This document shows positions 1 through 6,486 of a stretch of DNA of 9,382 nt, one piece after another. A program made the translations under genes and the position numbers. Origin of the DNA: a bacterium. Lineage in GTDB: Bacteria > Spirochaetota > Spirochaetia > JABEVK01. The notes under the pieces were generated by a model that saw only the letters and a program-made list of their open reading frames with translations, was not told where the DNA came from and did not search any database. How positions within the stretch are numbered: the stretch's first letter is position 1; each line of letters begins with the position of its first letter. The stretch lies in the NCBI GenBank assembly GCA_021781625.1, contig JAJXWL010000054.1, positions 1-9,382 on the forward strand. The letters are read 5' to 3'.

Positions 1-429
1 TTCGTGGCGATCTAAATACGAAAGCTCAATCCCAGAATACACAACTTCTTCAGTGAGCTGACTTTGGTCGGTAACTTGAATTTGATTTCCTTCAATGCCA
101 AGCCGTCTCATATCTTCTAACTGACCGCTGGCCTTAGGATCCACAATCTTAACCCGGATTTTTCCACCGGTTGCCGAGGCATACTCATGAAGAAAATCTG
201 AAATCGCTTGCGTGACCGGATAGTAAGCTTCCAGTTTTTTACTGAGGTAATACGTCAGGTATAAAGGTTCTTTCGCTTGTGCCACCACATTCTTGGAGGC
301 AGGGCTGATGGTATATACACCTGTGCTGGTTAAGTCAATTTGAAACGAGAAAATATTCAGGTTGATGACCAGGGCTGCAAAAATCCCCAGGACCAGCAAA
401 AGGGTAACGCGTTCACGATTTTTATGCAC
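1..429 (-). CDS. GldG-like ABC-system auxiliary protein, N-terminal part (truncated by window edge)
   Basis: Open from a GTG at 427-429 to base 1, giving 143 residues with no stop, so the C-terminal part lies outside the window. Seen: residues 1-7 are basic (HKNRER), 8-27 form one hydrophobic membrane segment, and then comes IDLTSTGVYTIS (residues 31-42), the conserved post-membrane motif of the GldG / ABC-type auxiliary family. An extracytoplasmic alpha/beta region follows (LYLTYYLSKKL, IRVKIVDPKA). The GTG start is supported by a strong GGAGGT about 6 nt upstream, inside the end of the permease gene, and only 3 nt separate the permease stop from this start. Family members sit beside GldA/GldF-type ATPase and permease genes, as here, and are thought to form the extracytoplasmic part of the complex. 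The substrate is unknown; outside Bacteroidetes this family is not tied to gliding. Confidence 0.85.
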   Translation of the reverse strand, partial: MHKNRERVTLLLVLGIFAALVINLNIFSFQIDLTSTGVYTISPASKNVVAQAKEPLYLTYYLSKKLEAYYPVTQAISDFLHEYASATGGKIRVKIVDPKASGQLEDMRRLGIEGNQIQVTDQSQLTEEVVYSGIELSYLDRHE

Positions 430-432
430 AGC

Positions 433-1155
433 TTACCTCCACTTCCGTAAAATGAGGACCTTGGTATTGAGATAAAGGAACAGCACTGCGAACCACACGT
501 AGTAGAGCGCGTCTTTCGTATCGATGAGCCCCCGTTGAAAATTCGCGTAGCGGGCATCGAGGCTAAAAAAGCGCAAGAGGTTCCCCACCGAATCAGGCAA
601 ACTCAAGGCCGCCCCCAAAGTGACGCTTAAGGTCAAAAGTAACAAAGCCCCCAACGACATTAAAAAAGCCGAAATGGTGTTGGTGGCCAGTCCCGACAAA
701 AAGATGCCTAAGGCAGTCGCGGCGCCTGAAAGCAGAATTGACCCGATGTATTCCCCTAAGATTTCTCCCATTTCAAACTGGCCTAAGCCCGTTACCATCA
801 CCGTCATAGGAATGGTCAAAAGGATCATCGTGAGAATCAGGGTCCAAGCAGCCAAAAACTTAGCTAAAACTAAGTGACCGGTTCGAACCGGAAGAGTCAG
901 AAGGAGTTCTTGCGACCCCATTTTCCGTTCGTCCGCCCAACTTCTCATGGTCACGGCGGGAACCAGAACGATAAAAGCTAAGGGGAACAAGGCAAAGTAA
1001 GTCCGTAAAGACGCTACCTTTTGGGCTAAAAATTGGTCCATCCACAAAAACCATACGGCTGTGAAAATTAAAAAGAAGAGGATAGCTCCATAGGCTACAG
1101 GGCTATTAAACAGAGAGCGCAACTCTTTGCGCCAAACGCTAAACATTCGGTTCAT
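433..1155 (-). CDS. ABC-2 type transporter permease, GldF-like
   Basis: A 240-residue integral membrane protein, the permease partner of the adjacent ATPase. About six hydrophobic segments are visible, near residues 20-38, 53-70, 97-121, 136-156, 162-182 and 216-233. Between the second and third lies RSWADERKMGSQELLLTLPV (71-90), the cytoplasmic coupling motif of the GldF/ABC-2 permease family. The C-terminal RGLIDTKDALYYVWF is also typical of the family. The chosen ATG (1153-1155) is preceded by AAGGAGA at good spacing. Met4 (1144-1146) is a less likely alternative. The start overlaps the end of the ATPase gene by 17 bp and the stop lies 3 nt before the GldG-like start, so the three genes are almost certainly translationally coupled. 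The cargo is not deducible from sequence. Confidence 0.9.
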   Translation of the reverse strand: MNRMFSVWRKELRSLFNSPVAYGAILFFLIFTAVWFLWMDQFLAQKVASLRTYFALFPLAFIVLVPAVTMRSWADERKMGSQELLLTLPVRTGHLVLAKFLAAWTLILTMILLTIPMTVMVTGLGQFEMGEILGEYIGSILLSGAATALGIFLSGLATNTISAFLMSLGALLLLTLSVTLGAALSLPDSVGNLLRFFSLDARYANFQRGLIDTKDALYYVWFAVLFLYLNTKVLILRKWR

Positions 1156-2092
1156 GAGGAGTCTCCTTTGTCAGTTGAACGAAGAGGTCTTCCAAACTGA
1201 GGGTTTGAGGTACCAGAGCGAGTATTTTGTACCGTTGAGCTACCGCCCAATCAAACAAGGTTTCTCCCCCGCCAGAATCCTTGGGAAAAGCACATTCTAA
1301 GAGCGGCTCGGGACCTTCTTCGGCGATATTTGGTACGGATTTAAGGCCAGGAAGGCGAGAAAGACTTTCAAGAGCCGTTGAGGAATTGACCCCCTTCAAG
1401 CGGATTTTGAAGCGTTCTTCACCCTGGAGATTTTTGGCAATATCCGAAGCTTCTCCTTCGGCGACGATCTGCCCTTGATTCATAATGAGCACGCGGTCGC
1501 AAATAGCTTCCACTTCTTGCATAATATGGGTGGACAAAATAACCGTTTTTTCTTTGCCGATTTCTTGAATCAAATGACGAAACTCGAGGATTTGATTAGG
1601 GTCCAAACCTGTGGTTGGTTCGTCCAAAATTAAGATTTCTGGATCTGCCAAAATCGCTTGTGCCAGACCAACCCGTTGCTTTTGACCTTTGGAAAGGTGG
1701 CCAATGACCTTATTGCGAAAGCCATCGGCAGCCGTTCTTTTTAAGACACGGTCGATGGTTTCGTCTCGTCCCTGGGCAGGCAAGCGCCGCACTCCGGCCA
1801 TAAACTCCATGTACTCGAGGACCGTCAGGTCGGGGTACACCGGAGAGCTTTCTGGCAAGTAACCGATGAGCGACTGAGCCCCAAGGGGGTCAGCCTGAAC
1901 ATCGATACCCTTAATCCAGGCCTCGCCCGAAGAGGGATAATGATAACCGGTCAGTATTTTCATGACCGTTGTCTTGCCGGCGCCGTTAGGGCCTAAAAGG
2001 CCAACAATTTGGCCCTTACCGACTTCAAAACTAACATCGCGTACGGCTTGGAACTGTCCGTAAGACCGCGACAAGTGAGAAACTTTGATCAT
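1139..2092 (-). CDS. ABC transporter ATP-binding protein, GldA-like
   Basis: A 317-residue nucleotide-binding subunit of the ABC-2 exporter encoded with the next two genes. All ATPase motifs are intact: Walker A GPNGAGKTT (34-42), signature LSKGQKQRV (133-141), Walker B ILILDEP (153-159), D-loop GLD (162-164) and the switch histidine in STH (187-189). The Q-loop position reads GYLPESSPVY, with Glu replacing the usual Gln; this substitution is characteristic of the GldA/CcmA-like subgroup and is not a defect. The C-terminal ~100 residues form the extension common in drug- and polysaccharide-type ABC-2 ATPases. The start ATG is preceded by GGGGAAGG, which begins within the stop codon of rnz; the gap to rnz is 10 nt. 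It acts on the cytoplasmic face of the inner membrane as a dimer with the permease. Confidence 0.92.
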   Translation of the reverse strand: MIKVSHLSRSYGQFQAVRDVSFEVGKGQIVGLLGPNGAGKTTVMKILTGYHYPSSGEAWIKGIDVQADPLGAQSLIGYLPESSPVYPDLTVLEYMEFMAGVRRLPAQGRDETIDRVLKRTAADGFRNKVIGHLSKGQKQRVGLAQAILADPEILILDEPTTGLDPNQILEFRHLIQEIGKEKTVILSTHIMQEVEAICDRVLIMNQGQIVAEGEASDIAKNLQGEERFKIRLKGVNSSTALESLSRLPGLKSVPNIAEEGPEPLLECAFPKDSGGGETLFDWAVAQRYKILALVPQTLSLEDLFVQLTKETPHEPNV

Positions 2093-2102
2093 AACCTTCC
2101 CC

Positions 2103-3038
2103 TCAATCGTGATTCGGTAGGTCGATAATTTGTCCGTCGCGGGCCAGAAACGCGTTCGGAAATACCTCGCGGGCTTCGGTCAGCAGACGTTTAAGCTCTT
2201 TTTCATTACAACGCGGAGAATAGTGAAACAAACCCAGGCTCGCCACGCCCCCGGCCTGAGAAGCCATTTCGGCGGCTTGAGTACTGGTCAGGTGTTTTTT
2301 CTCTCGCGCTCCGGCTTCCAAATCTCGGGTAAACATTCCCTCGCACAACAACAAGTCTGAGCCCTTTACTTCACCGGGAATACTGGCCAAAGGAGCCGTA
2401 TCGGTAACGTAACTAAATTTCACCCCCGGCCTCGGTGGCCCCAGAACAGACTCACTGGTAACCGTCCTCCCTTCAACGGTTACAGCTTGCCCAGCTTGAA
2501 GCTGAGCCCAAAGAGGTCCCATAGGGACTCCTAACTCTCGAGCTTTTTCGGGGTGGAATATTCCCGGACGAAGCTCTTCTTCAAGGGTATAGCCCACACA
2601 GACTCGGCTGTGGTTAAGGGGAAAGGAACGTACTTGGTAGCCATCGCCCTTAAATACAACCTGCGGTTCCGACGGGTTACTAATTTCATGAACAATTATT
2701 TCGTAATTGACATACATTTCGAGCGAACGTCGGTTTACTTCGTAATATTCTTTCAGTCTGGGGGGGCCTATCAGGTATAACGGGTCCGTTCTATCCACTT
2801 GGCTAGAAAGCATCAACATACCTGGCAAGCCTGTAACGTGGTCAGCGTGGGTATGCGAAATAAATATTGCCGAGATTTTCTTCCAGCGAAGATTCAGCTT
2901 TTTCAAAGAAACTTGAGTTCCTTCACCGCAGTCAAAAAGGAACAAATCCCCCTCACGGCGTACCAGCGCCGAGGTTAAATGACGGTGAGGGAGGGGCATC
3001 ATTCCCCCCGTGCCTAAAACAAAAACTTCCAAACTCAT
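2103..3038 (-). CDS. rnz: Ribonuclease Z (tRNA 3'-processing endonuclease)
   Basis: A zinc-dependent endonuclease of the metallo-beta-lactamase fold that removes the 3' trailer from tRNA precursors in the cytoplasm. Counting from Met at 3036-3038 gives 311 residues, the normal family length. The metal ligands are in place: H62-x-H64-x-D66-H67 in SHTHADHVTGLPG, H143 (LNHS), D213 (VTDTA) and H272 (LFHYS), plus the HLTSTQAAEMA motif (249-259). The same frame extends 52 codons upstream, but that stretch resembles nothing in the family and overlaps argA, so I use 3038, where the protein starts MSLEVFVLGTGG like its homologues. No Shine-Dalgarno precedes this ATG (the bases before it are TTCCTTTCCC), while the next gene in the operon has a good one. 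It is the first gene of the minus-strand unit and divergent from argA. Confidence 0.93.
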   Translation of the reverse strand: MSLEVFVLGTGGMMPLPHRHLTSALVRREGDLFLFDCGEGTQVSLKKLNLRWKKISAIFISHTHADHVTGLPGMLMLSSQVDRTDPLYLIGPPRLKEYYEVNRRSLEMYVNYEIIVHEISNPSEPQVVFKGDGYQVRSFPLNHSRVCVGYTLEEELRPGIFHPEKARELGVPMGPLWAQLQAGQAVTVEGRTVTSESVLGPPRPGVKFSYVTDTAPLASIPGEVKGSDLLLCEGMFTRDLEAGAREKKHLTSTQAAEMASQAGGVASLGLFHYSPRCNEKELKRLLTEAREVFPNAFLARDGQIIDLPNHD

Positions 3039-3047
3039 GGGAAAGGA

Positions 3048-3056
3048 ACGGTAGCA
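3048..3056 (-). promoter_or_regulatory. Possible extended -10 element for rnz
   Basis: On the minus strand TGC-TACCGT reads as an extended -10 (TGn plus TAxxxT), ending 9 nt before the rnz ATG; the -35 region (TTTCCC) is poor. If used, the transcript would have a leader of only a few bases, which would fit the absence of a Shine-Dalgarno. The match is weak and could be chance. Confidence 0.22.
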
Positions 3057-3099
3057 CAATTTCACGGCGAGGGAAAAGGGGCCTTGCCAGAAGGGCATC

Positions 3100-3128
3100 T
3101 TGCCCCACTCCGCTCTAGACCCTAAGAT
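3100..3128 (+). promoter_or_regulatory. Putative sigma70-type promoter of argA
   Basis: TTGCCC (3100-3105) and TAAGAT (3123-3128) are separated by exactly 17 bp, giving 4/6 and 4/6 consensus matches. The expected transcription start, 6-7 nt after the -10 box, falls on or beside the argA ATG at 3135, implying a leaderless or nearly leaderless mRNA. No Shine-Dalgarno is present in that interval, which agrees. Inferred from pattern only. Confidence 0.5.
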
Positions 3129-3134
3129 ACAACC

Positions 3135-4496
3135 ATGGACGAAATCAAACACCGTGAGCAAGTCGAACTGATCCGCGAAGTTTTTCACTACCAAAGCCGT
3201 TTTGACGGGAAAACGATCGTACTCAAGATTGACTACCCCATCTTAGGCGAACCGCATTTTCCCCTGCTGATGAAAGACTTAGCGCTTTTACGGTCGACTG
3301 GGATTGAAATAGTCCTAGTCCCCGGCTCAAAAGAATGGATTGATGCTGTTCTCGCCGAGTATGATATCACGTCCGAGTTTATCGACGGGGTCAGATTGTC
3401 CACAGCCGAATCCATCCCTTTTATCCGCATGGCAGCTTTTGATGTGGCAACTCGCCTGATGACCCAGCTATCGGGGTTTGGCGCCAACGCTGTGGTGGGG
3501 AACTTTGTTCGGGCCAGGGGTCGAGGAGTACTCGGTGGAGTAGACTTTGAACACTCGGGCGTTGTCGACAAAATCCTTGTTGAACCTCTTCAACACCTTC
3601 TGAATCAGGGGATGATACCGATTTTTCCTTGTATCGGTTGGAACGCGGCCGGTAAGCCGTATAACATTTCCAGCGACGAAATTGCCCTGGCCGTCTGCGA
3701 GGCCCTACAAGCTGAAAAGCTCTTTTTTGTCACCCCCAGCGAGGGGTTTACCAATCAACGGTACAATTTACCTTCGGGCTTAGTTTTAACCGGAGATGGG
3801 CGTGTGGCTCGCATGTCTTTGGATGAAGCAGAAGAAGTGCTCAAGCTCAACCCCCTCAAAGGCCTCTCGTACTCACAAACCATTGAACTGAGGTACCTCA
3901 ACATGGGCTTGCAAGCTTGCCGCAAGGGGTGTGAACGAGCCCATATCATCGATGGTCGTTTAGAAGGCTCGGTCCTCCGAGAAATCTTCTCGAACTTGGG
4001 AATCGGCACCATGGTGTATGACAGCGACTACGAAGCCATCCGTTCGATGCGGCAAGAGGATATCTCTGAAGTTCTTAACTTGATGCAGCCCTTAGTCGAC
4101 AAGGGGATTCTGGTTCCACGCTCCGAAGAGTCGATTGCGAATGCTTTGGCAGATTATGTCGTGTACGAAATTGATGGGGTTGTCCACGCCTGCGGAGCCT
4201 TACATATTTTTGACGACCAAGCTGAACTCGCAGCCATCGCCACCAACCCGACCTATGCCCACCTAAATATGGGCCGCAAAATCTTAGGCTTTTTAATTGA
4301 CAAGGCTCACCGCCTTCATTTGAAACGGGTATTTGCCTTGACCACCAGAACACTGGATTGGTTTGAGCAGTTAGGCTTTACCGAAACTGATTTAGCCAGC
4401 CTGCCCCCTTCACGCCAGTCAACCTACAACCACCAGAGGAAAAGCCGTATTTTTGCCCTGGAGTTATCGCAGGCCCACGAAGGTCCAGCTCGCTGA
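3135..4496 (+). CDS. argA: N-acetylglutamate synthase, ArgA type (kinase-like domain plus GNAT)
   Basis: Transfers acetyl from acetyl-CoA to glutamate, the first step of arginine synthesis, in the cytoplasm. The 453 residues have the classic ArgA layout: an amino-acid-kinase-fold domain (about 25-295), then a GNAT acetyltransferase domain (about 303-445). Landmarks include HSGVVDKI (140-147), SSDEIALAVCEAL (179-191), ACRKGCERAHII (261-272), EIFSNLGIGTMV (283-294), GILVPRSEESI (324-334), LTTRTLDWFEQLGF (402-415) and YNHQRKSR (431-438). The last two match the E. coli ArgA C-terminus closely. The kinase-like domain lacks the Gly-rich phosphate loops of true acetylglutamate kinases (KIDYP after the first strand, PGSKEWID after the third), as expected for a domain that only binds regulator or substrate. 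The start gives the usual N-terminal length; it has no Shine-Dalgarno but has a promoter-like -10 six bases upstream. No other arginine genes are in the window, so it appears to be a single-gene unit. Confidence 0.92.
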   Translation: MDEIKHREQVELIREVFHYQSRFDGKTIVLKIDYPILGEPHFPLLMKDLALLRSTGIEIVLVPGSKEWIDAVLAEYDITSEFIDGVRLSTAESIPFIRMAAFDVATRLMTQLSGFGANAVVGNFVRARGRGVLGGVDFEHSGVVDKILVEPLQHLLNQGMIPIFPCIGWNAAGKPYNISSDEIALAVCEALQAEKLFFVTPSEGFTNQRYNLPSGLVLTGDGRVARMSLDEAEEVLKLNPLKGLSYSQTIELRYLNMGLQACRKGCERAHIIDGRLEGSVLREIFSNLGIGTMVYDSDYEAIRSMRQEDISEVLNLMQPLVDKGILVPRSEESIANALADYVVYEIDGVVHACGALHIFDDQAELAAIATNPTYAHLNMGRKILGFLIDKAHRLHLKRVFALTTRTLDWFEQLGFTETDLASLPPSRQSTYNHQRKSRIFALELSQAHEGPAR

Positions 4497-4517
4497 GTCA
4501 GTTCGCCAATATTTTTC

Positions 4518-4546
4518 TTGACAAACGAAGTTTGATCGTAAAAATT
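4518..4546 (+). promoter_or_regulatory. Putative promoter of the lipoprotein-PEGA unit
   Basis: A perfect -35 box TTGACA (4518-4523) is followed by an A/T-rich -10 region: TAAAAA at 4539-4544 (15-bp spacer) or AAAATT at 4541-4546 (17-bp spacer). The expected start near 4550 leaves a ~20-nt leader containing the Shine-Dalgarno AGGAG at 4559-4563. It begins 22 bp after the argA stop, and no intrinsic terminator is visible between them, so argA read-through is possible. Confidence 0.55.
4522..4534. repeat. Short inverted repeat inside the promoter spacer
   Basis: CAAAC (4522-4526) and GTTTG (4530-4534) form a perfect 5-bp inverted repeat around GAA, overlapping the end of the -35 box and the promoter spacer. 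The position suits a small operator, but the arms are short enough to arise by chance. Confidence 0.3.
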
Positions 4547-4571
4547 CAAAGTCATAAAAGGAGATTCAAAA

Positions 4572-5726
4572 GTGAAAATTCGCGTAATAATGAGTTTACT
4601 GGTTTTCGCCTTGCTCGTGAGTGCGGGCCTTACCTCTTGCCAAGTGACCATCACCAATACGGTTACTTCCAGCAGTATTTCCGGAACCGTCGTCGATGCC
4701 AGATCGTACACGGGTGCCGGCCTGGCAGGGGTTTCTGTCACCATAACCTCAATCAGTGACTCTACCTACACGGCCACGGCAACAACGGACTCGACAGGTT
4801 ACTATGGTTTTACAGGGCTGGATTCAACCAAATCCCCGTATACCCTGACGTCTAGCCTCAGCGGGTATTTTATTCCACCCGTACGAGTTAATCAAAATGG
4901 CTACAATATCGTGATGGACCCCATTCCGGCCATGCAATTGAACTCCAACGATCTTGGTGGAATTTCCTTTTTAACGATTTACAATAAAAAAGCCGCCTCG
5001 ATTGACAGTTACCTTTCGTTTCCAGATTCCGACCAATCGTCGACGGAACCTGCCTTTACTTCACCTTATGCCGATACGCTAAGCGATCTTCGTTCTGAAG
5101 TGTATTACTCGTCGCCAGTTTTCCCTGCAGGGTCAACGACTTCAACCGCGACGGTGTACTTGGACAACGGCGGTTCGACCAGTTCGAATACTTCAGGGGC
5201 CAGCAGTTTGACACTGAGGACTCTTCCATTTAATACTTCCACATATACAGCCCCCTCGGGCTCAACAGCCAATTACCCCTTAACGATGAACAGCTCATCA
5301 GATTTGAATGGCTTATATTCAGCCTTTCACTCGAGCTTTGGAACCGATACGGTTTCCTTTCGCTACATGGGGGCCGCTGAGTTGTATTTAAACGCCTCAA
5401 GCGGAACTTTAAGCACTTCTGCTAGTGTGGCGAATAATCCAGACTTGACGGTGTATTGTGTTCAAACCTCCGGAACCAAAACTAGTCCCACAGCAACGCT
5501 AATTAACGCCTATACCTTACCCGAAACCATGTCGACTACCAGCGTAAGCGTTGCACGAGTCAATTTGTTGCTCTATTGGGATCAAACTACAAACAACATC
5601 GGCGTATGTTATGAACTTGTGCCCGATTCCAAAGTCATTCCCCAAGGACCTCTGTCGACGTCAACTCCCTTTAAAGCCGTATGGGGATCGACGATTCAAG
5701 GTGTCTTAGGGCCCCAATTGAGGTAA
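4572..5726 (+). CDS. Ser/Thr-rich lipoprotein with carboxypeptidase-regulatory-like domain
   Basis: A 384-residue putative lipoprotein of unknown specific function. It starts with GTG (4572), 8 nt after AGGAG. Residues 1-19 are a basic-hydrophobic signal followed by the lipobox LTSC, with Cys23 as the lipidated residue. Residues ~35-117 look like a carboxypeptidase-regulatory / SdrD-B-like beta-sandwich (SISGTVVDA, LAGVSVTIT, TTDSTGYYGFTGL, PYTLTSSLSGYFIPP), a fold usually involved in adhesion, stability or carbohydrate contact. The remaining ~265 residues are very rich in Ser, Thr, Gly and Asn, contain few charges, and look like secreted beta-rich surface sequence; I recognise no enzyme motif. 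Two cysteines near residues 297 and 347 could form a disulphide. It is followed after 6 nt by the PEGA-domain gene, so the two are likely co-expressed envelope proteins. Confidence 0.8.
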   Translation: MKIRVIMSLLVFALLVSAGLTSCQVTITNTVTSSSISGTVVDARSYTGAGLAGVSVTITSISDSTYTATATTDSTGYYGFTGLDSTKSPYTLTSSLSGYFIPPVRVNQNGYNIVMDPIPAMQLNSNDLGGISFLTIYNKKAASIDSYLSFPDSDQSSTEPAFTSPYADTLSDLRSEVYYSSPVFPAGSTTSTATVYLDNGGSTSSNTSGASSLTLRTLPFNTSTYTAPSGSTANYPLTMNSSSDLNGLYSAFHSSFGTDTVSFRYMGAAELYLNASSGTLSTSASVANNPDLTVYCVQTSGTKTSPTATLINAYTLPETMSTTSVSVARVNLLLYWDQTTNNIGVCYELVPDSKVIPQGPLSTSTPFKAVWGSTIQGVLGPQLR

Positions 5727-5732
5727 TTTGAG

Positions 5733-6482
5733 ATGAAAATGTCCTTTCGTTGTCTATTTGCCATACTCTTTGCTTTGCTTACTTCCACGGCGTTTGCCCA
5801 AGTCGGGGTGATTGTTCCTGGTCCACGAGCAAGTGGCCTATTCGTTGTCCGCTTCGTTTCGAATGTTCCTGGTGCCGCTGTCTATATTGATGGACAGCTC
5901 ACCAATACGACAGATTTTACCACACGACTAAGTGGCGGCCTTCACGATATTCGCGTCACAGTCCCAGGTAAAACAGACTGGCATCAGCAAGTTGACATCC
6001 AAGGTAATACCACGGTGTCCGCCAACTTTGACATGGCCCCCCCACCACCACCCCAATATCGAGTTCATGTCAATTCGAATGCCCGAAACATCCAAATCTT
6101 CGTGGACGGACAACCTGCAGACCGTGACTTAAGCCTGGCTCCAGGTCGGCATGAGTTTAGAATCGAGGGTCCTGGTTACCGCCGCTGGGAAAGGACTATG
6201 GATATTCAAGGGGATACCGATCTCCAAGCCGAACTGATTCCCACTCCAGCGATTCTGAAATTGAATTTTGAAGTTCGAGGACGAGTCGAATGGCGTATTG
6301 ATGGGAAAACAGTTTGGACAGATCAACGCTATCCTCGCCTCGAAGTCTCGCCTGGACACCATGAAATCTTAATCCTGACGGGAGCCTTTAGAAGTCGGTT
6401 GCGCGTAGATTTGGCACCAGGGAAAGTTTATACCTTAAACCCGGTACTTTCTTTAGAGGAAAATCGTTCAGACGATGACTAA
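5733..6482 (+). CDS. Exported protein with three PEGA-like repeats
   Basis: A 249-residue protein with a signal peptide (hydrophobic 8-20, predicted cut after AFA at residue 22, mature start QVG). Three repeats follow. PEGA 1 (about 36-101) contains VPGAAVYIDGQ, LSGGLHDIRVTVPG and VDIQGNTTVSANFDM. PEGA 2 (about 108-169) contains ARNIQIFVDGQ, LAPGRHEFRIEGPGY and MDIQGDTDLQAEL. A more divergent third copy (about 174-240) contains RVEWRIDGK, VSPGHHEILI and VDLAPGKVYTLNPVLSL. A PPPPP linker (103-107) separates copies 1 and 2, and the tail is acidic (SDDD). PEGA domains are small beta modules common in exported and surface proteins; no catalytic function is implied. The start codon follows a GAGG at 9-nt spacing that lies in the end of the upstream lipoprotein gene, indicating coupling. 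It probably acts in the periplasm or at the cell surface with that lipoprotein. Confidence 0.85.
   Translation: MKMSFRCLFAILFALLTSTAFAQVGVIVPGPRASGLFVVRFVSNVPGAAVYIDGQLTNTTDFTTRLSGGLHDIRVTVPGKTDWHQQVDIQGNTTVSANFDMAPPPPPQYRVHVNSNARNIQIFVDGQPADRDLSLAPGRHEFRIEGPGYRRWERTMDIQGDTDLQAELIPTPAILKLNFEVRGRVEWRIDGKTVWTDQRYPRLEVSPGHHEILILTGAFRSRLRVDLAPGKVYTLNPVLSLEENRSDDD
6463..6476 (-). terminator. Weak candidate intrinsic terminator for the oxidoreductase gene
   Basis: Read on the minus strand, ATCGT-CTGA-ACGAT forms a 5-bp stem with a 4-nt loop followed directly by TTTTCC, placed 10 nt past the oxidoreductase stop and inside the 3' end of the PEGA gene. The stem is short with only two G-C pairs, so termination would be weak at best. 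Confidence 0.2.
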
Positions 6483-6486
6483 GACT

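Noticed and set aside
1138..1175. Palindromic AGGAGACTCCT before the permease start as an operator
   Set aside because: It lies inside the coding end of the ATPase gene and its AGGAG half is simply the permease Shine-Dalgarno; the symmetry is probably incidental.
3039..3194. 52-codon upstream extension of the rnz reading frame
   Set aside because: It overlaps argA, has no family similarity or Shine-Dalgarno, and Met at 3036-3038 gives the standard RNase Z N-terminus and length.
3233..3571. Antisense ORFs within argA and other genes on both strands
   Set aside because: They lie entirely inside well-supported genes, have no recognisable domains or initiation signals, and are explained by codon structure of the sense genes.
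4497..4520. Intrinsic terminator after argA, suggested by the T run in ATATTTTTCTTG
   Set aside because: No stable GC-rich stem precedes the T run; only a CTGA-G-TCAG palindrome with an impossible loop is present.
6037..6043. C7 tract in the PEGA gene as a phase-variation slippage site
   Set aside because: Similar seven-base G/C runs occur in rnz (2760-2766) and in the oxidoreductase (6720-6726), neither a plausible phase-variable gene. The tract here simply encodes the proline linker.
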